The notes under the pieces were generated by a model, which ran no database searches, was not told the origin of the DNA, and saw only the letters and a list, made by a program, of their open reading frames with translations. The translations under genes and the position numbers were made by a program. Of a stretch of DNA of 10,191 bases, positions 6,191 through 10,191 are shown piece by piece. The first letter of the stretch is position 1; each line of letters starts with the position of its first letter. The stretch comes from Candidatus Saccharibacteria bacterium UBA6209 (GTDB taxonomy: Bacteria; Patescibacteriota; Saccharimonadia; Saccharimonadales; Saccharimonadaceae): contig CAJPKE010000026.1 in NCBI GenBank assembly GCA_905370345.1, forward strand, positions 1-10,191, given 5' to 3'.

Positions 6191-6226
6191 AGCCTCAGAG
6201 TCGCTCTTTGGAGCGACTCTGAGGCT
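6191..6226 (+). terminator. Perfect 16-bp hairpin after the secreted-protein gene, probable terminator
   Basis: AGCCTCAGAGTCGCTC (6191-6206) pairs without mismatch with 6211-6226 around a TTTG loop, starting 4 nt after the TGA. A T-tract (6240-6246) begins only 13 nt beyond the stem, so this is not a textbook rho-independent terminator. It may instead protect the mRNA 3' end or give partial termination before the next gene. TATAGT at 6234-6239 could be a -10 for that gene. Confidence 0.6.
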
Positions 6227-6259
6227 AAGATTTATAGTATTTTTTTAAGGAGGGCGTAA

Positions 6260-6577
6260 ATGAAAAACTTAAAAAAGATAAGATTTAGTCATATATATAT
6301 GTTTGTAATGACGATTGCGTTGATCTTTCTGAGTTATCAAGTCTACGAGCTGAATGAAAAAGGATATATAAGATCAGTCCAGTCTTCCATAAATTATCTT
6401 GAAAACGCCCAAAGCATTAAGCGACTTGAGTTTTGTGTTAATCACGCCATTAAAGATTGTACTGAAGAAAATGTCGACGCTTGGAATGAAAAACATCCAG
6501 AAGACGCGTTTAAGGGTAAAAGCCACTTGGATATTTCCCGTCAAGCAGTCAAATCGACCATACAGGCTGGCTATTAG
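6260..6577 (+). CDS. Small single-pass membrane protein
   Basis: A 105-residue product starting at the ATG with AAGGAGG 6 nt upstream. A basic N-terminus (MKNLKKIRF) precedes one hydrophobic helix (about 11-28). The remaining 75 or so residues are polar and helical, and by the positive-inside rule probably face the outside. Two cysteines (C59, C67), eight residues apart in LEFCVNHAIKDC, could form a disulfide. I recognise no family. It lies 73 nt after the secreted-protein gene on the same strand and shares its Shine-Dalgarno style, so the two may belong to one exported module, though a strong hairpin separates them. No clear terminator follows. Confidence 0.75.
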   Translation: MKNLKKIRFSHIYMFVMTIALIFLSYQVYELNEKGYIRSVQSSINYLENAQSIKRLEFCVNHAIKDCTEENVDAWNEKHPEDAFKGKSHLDISRQAVKSTIQAGY

Positions 6578-6616
6578 ATTTCACATCTTTGCCATCTCGC
6601 GCACCTCATAAAAAAA

Positions 6617-6625
6617 TGGTAAAAT
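6617..6625 (+). promoter_or_regulatory. Extended -10 promoter of the 162-residue gene, leaderless type
   Basis: TGGTAAAAT is followed by ATTATCT and the ATG at 6633. It matches the TGATAAAAT boxes of dus and the helicase in sequence and in distance to the start codon. No Shine-Dalgarno is visible. Confidence 0.6.
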
Positions 6626-6632
6626 ATTATCT

Positions 6633-7121
6633 ATGAATAAGGCGACGTACGACGAGCTGGCGCTGGAGCGAATTGCTAAGGAAAAATTTGGTTTTCCAAT
6701 TGATGTTCAATCGATAATTTTGTGGCACGCTGATGCCAGTCGCACGGCTAAGGCGTCGGTGTTTTTGACGAATAAAAAGCAGTTGATGATGTATTTGGAG
6801 GCGACTTCGCCGTTGATTTTGTCTGACGTTAAAAAGATAATTTCACGAATGGGTATGCGTGCAGAATTATTTCTTCCACCAAAAGGTCAGCCGCGATATT
6901 TTGAAGACATTGGCAAGCGCAAATTCCGTGAAGTTTTTCCTGGAAGAAAACACGTTACGGATGAAGATTTGCATTTTTATAAAACTTTGGCGCCGTATAA
7001 TCCTGCCTTAGTTTTGATTTCTGAAGTGAAAAATGGCGAGATATATCAATTCGATTCTGACGCGTACGGAAATTGGCGAGTCGGCGCAAGGTTCAGGTAT
7101 AGAAGGATTCAAACGAGCTAA
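6633..7121 (+). CDS. Uncharacterised 162-residue protein coupled to the P-type ATPase
   Basis: I do not recognise this family. The protein is soluble, with no signal peptide or membrane helix. It begins with a helical stretch (YDELALERIAKEKFGFP) and has a likely beta-strand SIILWHAD. The middle is basic (KKIISRMGMRAELFLPP and GKRKFREVFPGRKH), and the C-terminus is strand-rich and basic (VGARFRYRRI). The mix suggests a compact alpha/beta domain. Codon use matches the ATPase and helicase, so it looks native. Its TAA stop shares one A with the ATG of the ATPase (TAATG), so the two are almost certainly co-translated. A regulatory or accessory role for the transporter is possible from context only. 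The start is supported by the -10 box 7 nt upstream. Confidence 0.85.
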   Translation: MNKATYDELALERIAKEKFGFPIDVQSIILWHADASRTAKASVFLTNKKQLMMYLEATSPLILSDVKKIISRMGMRAELFLPPKGQPRYFEDIGKRKFREVFPGRKHVTDEDLHFYKTLAPYNPALVLISEVKNGEIYQFDSDAYGNWRVGARFRYRRIQTS

Positions 7122-9433
7122 TGCGCGACTACTTGGACATTATTAAGCGGAATCTGCTTTCCCCTATCGTCGTGGTGATTTTTCTGCTGGCTGGTGCGCT
7201 GGTTTATGTTCGTGAATATCGTGATGCGTGGTTTATTTCGGTGGTGATTGTCGTGAATTCGACGATTGGTATTATTCAGGAGCTAAGGGCTAAGCGAGTT
7301 TTGCGGCAATTGGAGTTGATGAGCGCGCCGAAAGCTCGAGTGTTAAAAGACGGAAATGTTGTCGAGGTTGGCTATGATGAGCTTAAAATTGGCGATGAAA
7401 TTCTTATTCAGGCTGGCGATGAACTACCGGCGGACGCGAAAGTTATTGAGTCAAAAGGCTTGGAGCTGAATGAAAGTATGTTGACTGGCGAGTCTGCGTC
7501 GATTGAGAAAAAGGACGGTGATGTCGTGTTGGCGGCGACGACGGTTTTGGCTGGCGAGGGCACGGCGCGAGTAATTGCGATTGGTGACGACACGAAAGCT
7601 GGCGCGATTAGTCAAGTTCTGAAACGTTACAAACCAGAACTCACGCCTCTGCAATTAGCGATTTGGCGCGCAATTTACTTCTTGACTTACGGCGCAATTG
7701 TCCTGTCGCTACTTATTGCTATCGTCTATTATTTCTCTGGCGATAACGTTGTCGTCATCTTAAAAACCATAACTTCAGCAGCGGTTACAGTTGTGCCGGA
7801 AGGTTTATTGTTGGCGAGTTCTCTGCTTTTGGCGTTCGGCTCACTGCGATTAGCGCAGGCGAAAGTCCTGCCGCAAAAATTGTCAGCAATTGAAGCGATG
7901 GCGCTTTTGAATCTGCTGGCTGTAGATAAAACAGGCACCTTGACTAGTGATGAAGTTACGCTGGAGCAGGTCGCGGCTTTCGGTGATGAAAATGACTATT
8001 CAGACTCTGACATCGCCAGTTTTGCGGCGTTAATTGCTCATGAAACCAGCGGCGGAAATATCACTGGCCGTGCAATTTTGGCGGAAGCTACGTCGCCAAA
8101 AAATACGAAAGTTTTGGGAGTGATGGCGTTTTCATCGGCGCGTAAAATGGCTGGCGTGAGGGCGAATATTGACGGTGAAATTCGGACTTTGATGATGGGC
8201 GCGCCAGAGTTTGTGTCGAAGTTGGCGCCGGTAAATGAGGAGATTCAGAAGAAGCTGAATGATTGGGCTGACAATGGTTTGCGCGTGTTGATGTTGGCTG
8301 AATTCTCGGATGACAAAACCAAATTGAAAGACTTGAAAAATGGTTCTGGAACGGCAATTGGTGCGGTTGTTTTGCGCAATTCCCTACGTCATGGCGTTGT
8401 TGAAACGGTGGATTTTTTGCAGAGCCAAGGCGTAACTATTCGTGTAATCTCTGGTGATAATCCGCGCACAGTTCAATATATCGCCAAAGAAGCTGGAATT
8501 AAACATCCAGAAAAGGCGATTTTAGGCGAAGATTTGGCGGCGCTTAGCGAAGATGAATTTAATAAGGCTGCCGATACTTACACGATTTTTGCCAGAGTTT
8601 TGCCAGACCAAAAAGAGCGCTTGATCAATCGATTCCAGCAATCTGGCAAGTTCACTGGTATGGTTGGTGACGGTGTAAACGACGCTTTGGCACTGAAAAA
8701 GGCTGACCTTGGGGTAGCGATGTACGCTGGTGCGCCGGCTTCTCGTCGAGTTTCTGACATTATATTGCTCAACAATTCGTTCACTTCTCTGCCGATGGGA
8801 ATGAAATTGGGCAATCAAATTATGCAAGCAATCGAGGTGATCGCTGTCCTGTTTTTCCATAAAATTATTTACGGCGTGACGCTTCTTCTTGCAACGATTC
8901 TTATTGACATGAATTATCCGTATTCGCCGCGCCACATTACATTTATGAATATTTTTCTGGTGACTATGCCGACTCTCATGTGGACGCTATTTCCTCCCAC
9001 GCCGAAGCATCGAATAAATCCGAAGCGATTCTGGCATGATACTTTGCTGGCTGTTACACCGATTGCTTTAATCACTGGTGCGGCTGTCGCGTTCACCTAT
9101 TGGATTACCTCTGTTATGTTCCCTGGTCACGCTGCAGAAGTCGCAACGATGACGGTGCTTACCGCGACTTTGTTTGGCGTATATTTGGTGTTCTTGGTGG
9201 GAATTATGTTGGACGTAGCTATCGATAAATCCGCCAAGCGCGCTCGCTTGCTTTATTTTCTGTCGGTGATTATTGTGGCGGCTGGAAGCTTTGGTTTTGG
9301 GTTCCTGCGCGACTTTTTCGATTTCACTGTGCCAAATTTGTTCATAATGTGGCCAGCAGCTGGCGCAATTGTCGTAGCGATGTTAGCTCAGCTATTCATT
9401 GCTCGCTGGGCTGGTCGGCGAATTGTTCGGTAA
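7121..9433 (+). CDS. CtpE-like cation-transporting P-type ATPase, probably Ca2+
   Basis: A 770-residue membrane pump that moves cations by ATP-driven phosphorylation. Visible are TGES (122-125, actuator dephosphorylation loop), VPEGL in M4 (225-229), DKTGTLT (269-275, phosphorylated D269), KMAG (342-345, nucleotide pocket), RVLPDQK (492-498) and GDGVND (516-521, hinge/Mg2+). Ten membrane helices can be placed: two before the actuator domain, M3-M4 at about 183-237, and six after residue 570. PEGL in M4, no CPC motif and no heavy-metal-binding domain exclude P1B pumps. PEGLLLASSLLLAF and the LSAIEAMALLNLLAVDKTG context match mycobacterial CtpE, linked to Ca2+ uptake. The N-terminus begins directly before M1, about 30 residues shorter than CtpE. 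Ion specificity is inferred from the family. The start overlaps the upstream stop by one base and has no strong Shine-Dalgarno, so translational coupling is likely. Confidence 0.92.
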   Translation: MRDYLDIIKRNLLSPIVVVIFLLAGALVYVREYRDAWFISVVIVVNSTIGIIQELRAKRVLRQLELMSAPKARVLKDGNVVEVGYDELKIGDEILIQAGDELPADAKVIESKGLELNESMLTGESASIEKKDGDVVLAATTVLAGEGTARVIAIGDDTKAGAISQVLKRYKPELTPLQLAIWRAIYFLTYGAIVLSLLIAIVYYFSGDNVVVILKTITSAAVTVVPEGLLLASSLLLAFGSLRLAQAKVLPQKLSAIEAMALLNLLAVDKTGTLTSDEVTLEQVAAFGDENDYSDSDIASFAALIAHETSGGNITGRAILAEATSPKNTKVLGVMAFSSARKMAGVRANIDGEIRTLMMGAPEFVSKLAPVNEEIQKKLNDWADNGLRVLMLAEFSDDKTKLKDLKNGSGTAIGAVVLRNSLRHGVVETVDFLQSQGVTIRVISGDNPRTVQYIAKEAGIKHPEKAILGEDLAALSEDEFNKAADTYTIFARVLPDQKERLINRFQQSGKFTGMVGDGVNDALALKKADLGVAMYAGAPASRRVSDIILLNNSFTSLPMGMKLGNQIMQAIEVIAVLFFHKIIYGVTLLLATILIDMNYPYSPRHITFMNIFLVTMPTLMWTLFPPTPKHRINPKRFWHDTLLAVTPIALITGAAVAFTYWITSVMFPGHAAEVATMTVLTATLFGVYLVFLVGIMLDVAIDKSAKRARLLYFLSVIIVAAGSFGFGFLRDFFDFTVPNLFIMWPAAGAIVVAMLAQLFIARWAGRRIVR

Positions 9434-9439
9434 ATATTT

Positions 9440-10191
9440 TTAACTTTCTTTAACTATCTTCTTTGTGGATTGTATTTTCTCGTCCGCATAAAGAACCACA
9501 TCTTTTATAACTAGTTTTTGTACGGCAGAAATAAGAAGCTCCATAAATTCAAAATTTATTTTTCCGTCTTTTGTTGGAAGCATAATATTTAACGCATCGG
9601 CATCCTTAGCGTAAAAGTTGTGTCCATAATTAAACTGTCCGTTATATGATGACTTATGAATTGCAGAAGTAACAAATATTGCTGATTCTGGTTTGATGTT
9701 TTCTGTGTGCACAACAGCAATATGATCATCGCCGCCATAATTATAATTCCTATACTTGGCTGAACCGAACATATCAATAGTAATTGTATTTTTTGAAAAT
9801 ACTTCTACTTCATTTCCTATAAAATCTGATATTCCAGTATTCGCTTCTCCTGCTGTAATGAATGGCAAAGAGCCGTTTACTCTATCATCGCTTTTAAGCC
9901 TTTTTCCTCTAGTTGATTTACCGAATAATTTTTCTAAATTATATTCTTTCCATTGTACGGATTTAAGATTTTCTAATGCTTCCTTCTCCTCACTAGACAA
10001 TTTATAATTGTCTAGTCCGCTTACCGTCAGGTAAGCGGAAAGTTCGCGTATACGCTCCTCTTCGAGTTCGCGTATACGCTCCTCTTCGAGTTCGCGTATA
10101 CAAGCGTCCATAAATTCAAAATCTATTTTCCCGTCTTTTGTTGGAAGCTGGATTTTATTATTCTGAATTTTAGCCCATGAACACATATTTT
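9440..10191 (-). CDS. hsdS: Type I restriction specificity subunit HsdS, N-terminal half beyond window edge
   Basis: The specificity subunit dictates the DNA target of a type I restriction-modification complex. The frame is open to the right edge. The first Met (10186) falls inside the conserved region that normally follows the first target-recognition domain (IQLPTKDGKIDFEFM), so the true start and the first domain lie outside. Visible in order, numbered from that Met: the end of conserved region 1, a coiled coil of RELEEERI repeats (31-49), the linker SAYLTVSGLDNYKLSSEE (50-67), a second recognition domain (about 78-205, with LPFITAGEANTGISD and TITIDMFGSA), and a second copy of the conserved region, LPTKDGKINFEFM (203-215), with a short terminal helix. 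HsdM and HsdR are not in the window. The gene is AT-rich compared with the ATPase, with which it converges 6 nt apart, consistent with an exchangeable defence module. Confidence 0.88.
   Translation of the reverse strand, partial: NMCSWAKIQNNKIQLPTKDGKIDFEFMDACIRELEEERIRELEEERIRELSAYLTVSGLDNYKLSSEEKEALENLKSVQWKEYNLEKLFGKSTRGKRLKSDDRVNGSLPFITAGEANTGISDFIGNEVEVFSKNTITIDMFGSAKYRNYNYGGDDHIAVVHTENIKPESAIFVTSAIHKSSYNGQFNYGHNFYAKDADALNIMLPTKDGKINFEFMELLISAVQKLVIKDVVLYADEKIQSTKKIVKES
9541..9581 (-). repeat. 41-bp direct repeat flanking the HsdS recognition domain, copy in conserved region 2
   Basis: This segment and 10108-10148 agree at 39 of 41 bases. It encodes LPTKDGKINFEFM. Near-identity at DNA level, not only in protein, makes the pair a substrate for homologous recombination that would delete or swap the intervening domain. 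Confidence 0.85.
9993..10015. repeat. Perfect 10-bp inverted repeat inside hsdS
   Basis: CTAGACAATT, TAT, AATTGTCTAG. It lies in coding sequence for the GLDNYKL linker and is separated by one base from a second palindrome (10017-10038). Confidence 0.85.
10017..10038. repeat. Perfect 9-bp inverted repeat inside hsdS
   Basis: CCGCTTACC, GTCA, GGTAAGCGG. It is adjacent to the 10-bp palindrome and starts the block that ends in the 24-bp tandem repeats at 10041. Confidence 0.85.
10041..10101 (-). repeat. 24-bp tandem repeat, about 2.5 copies, in the HsdS spacer
   Basis: Identical units at 10041-10064 and 10065-10088 are followed by 13 bases of a third (10089-10101). Each unit encodes eight residues (RELEEERI in circular order) of a charged coiled coil between the two recognition domains. 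Each full unit also contains the palindrome GCGTATACGC. Slippage would change the count by multiples of 24 bp and keep the frame. In EcoR124-type HsdS, spacer-repeat number sets the gap between the two half-sites. Confidence 0.92.
10108..10148 (-). repeat. 41-bp direct repeat, copy in conserved region 1 of hsdS
   Basis: Partner of 9541-9581, with two mismatches. It encodes LPTKDGKIDFEFM ahead of the coiled coil. Confidence 0.85.

Noticed and set aside
6399..6611. 70-codon frame overlapping the small membrane protein
   Set aside because: It has no Shine-Dalgarno, and the competing frame has a strong one plus a clear membrane anchor.
8522..8935. 137-codon minus-strand frame opposite the ATPase
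   Set aside because: It overlaps the GDGVND region of a clearly real gene and has no recognisable content.
1..10191. CRISPR array, insertion sequence or integrase
   Set aside because: The only tandem repeats are the coding 24-bp units in hsdS. No transposase, recombinase or spaced-repeat pattern is present.
1..10191. UGA recoding to glycine as in SR1/Gracilibacteria
   Set aside because: TGA acts as the natural stop of dus and of the secreted-protein gene, and no frame needs it to be read through.

Overview
The window looks like a piece of a Patescibacteria (CPR) chromosome, most likely a Candidatus Saccharibacteria (TM7) genome. This rests on protein style and compact gene layout, not on a marker gene. 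The genes use the standard code: TGA stops several of them and Trp is TGG, which argues against the SR1/Gracilibacteria groups that read UGA as Gly.

Minus-strand block (1-5710). From right to left it holds a fused UvrD-type helicase/RecB-type nuclease (2414-5710), a separate transcription unit of about 540 nt (about 2360 down to 1821), dus for tRNA dihydrouridine synthesis (845-1804), and an edge-truncated protein with a divergent protein-kinase/APH-like fold (1-831). The middle unit is the most unusual part. It has a structured leader, a 47-residue zinc-ribbon gene (2105-2248) and then about 280 nt of nearly continuous hairpins. These include a 70-nt tRNA-like element (1984-2053) with a canonical T-arm stacked on a 7-bp acceptor-like stem but no anticodon arm. 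A strong rho-independent terminator ends the unit.

Plus-strand block (5728-9433). A near-consensus sigma-70 promoter drives a small secreted four-cysteine protein (5842-6186) that reads like an actinobacterial exported protein. A perfect 16-bp hairpin follows, then a small single-pass membrane protein (6260-6577). Next come an unrecognised 162-residue protein (6633-7121) and, overlapping it by one base, a CtpE-like P-type ATPase, probably a Ca2+ transporter (7121-9433).

Right edge (9440-10191, minus strand, convergent with the ATPase). This is the C-terminal part of a type I restriction specificity subunit (HsdS). Its central region carries 24-bp tandem repeats and two perfect palindromes, and a 41-bp repeat flanks the visible target-recognition domain. 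These are typical substrates for specificity switching. The gene is AT-richer than its neighbours.

Two expression styles coexist. Four genes (1-831, dus, the helicase, 6633-7121) have no visible Shine-Dalgarno and carry a -10 box of the form T(A/G)TAAAAT ending 5-7 nt before the ATG, so their mRNAs are probably leaderless. Three small genes (zinc ribbon, secreted protein, membrane protein) have strong Shine-Dalgarno sequences. The first two also have long structured leaders and GC-richer codons, which may mark them as acquired or specially regulated.
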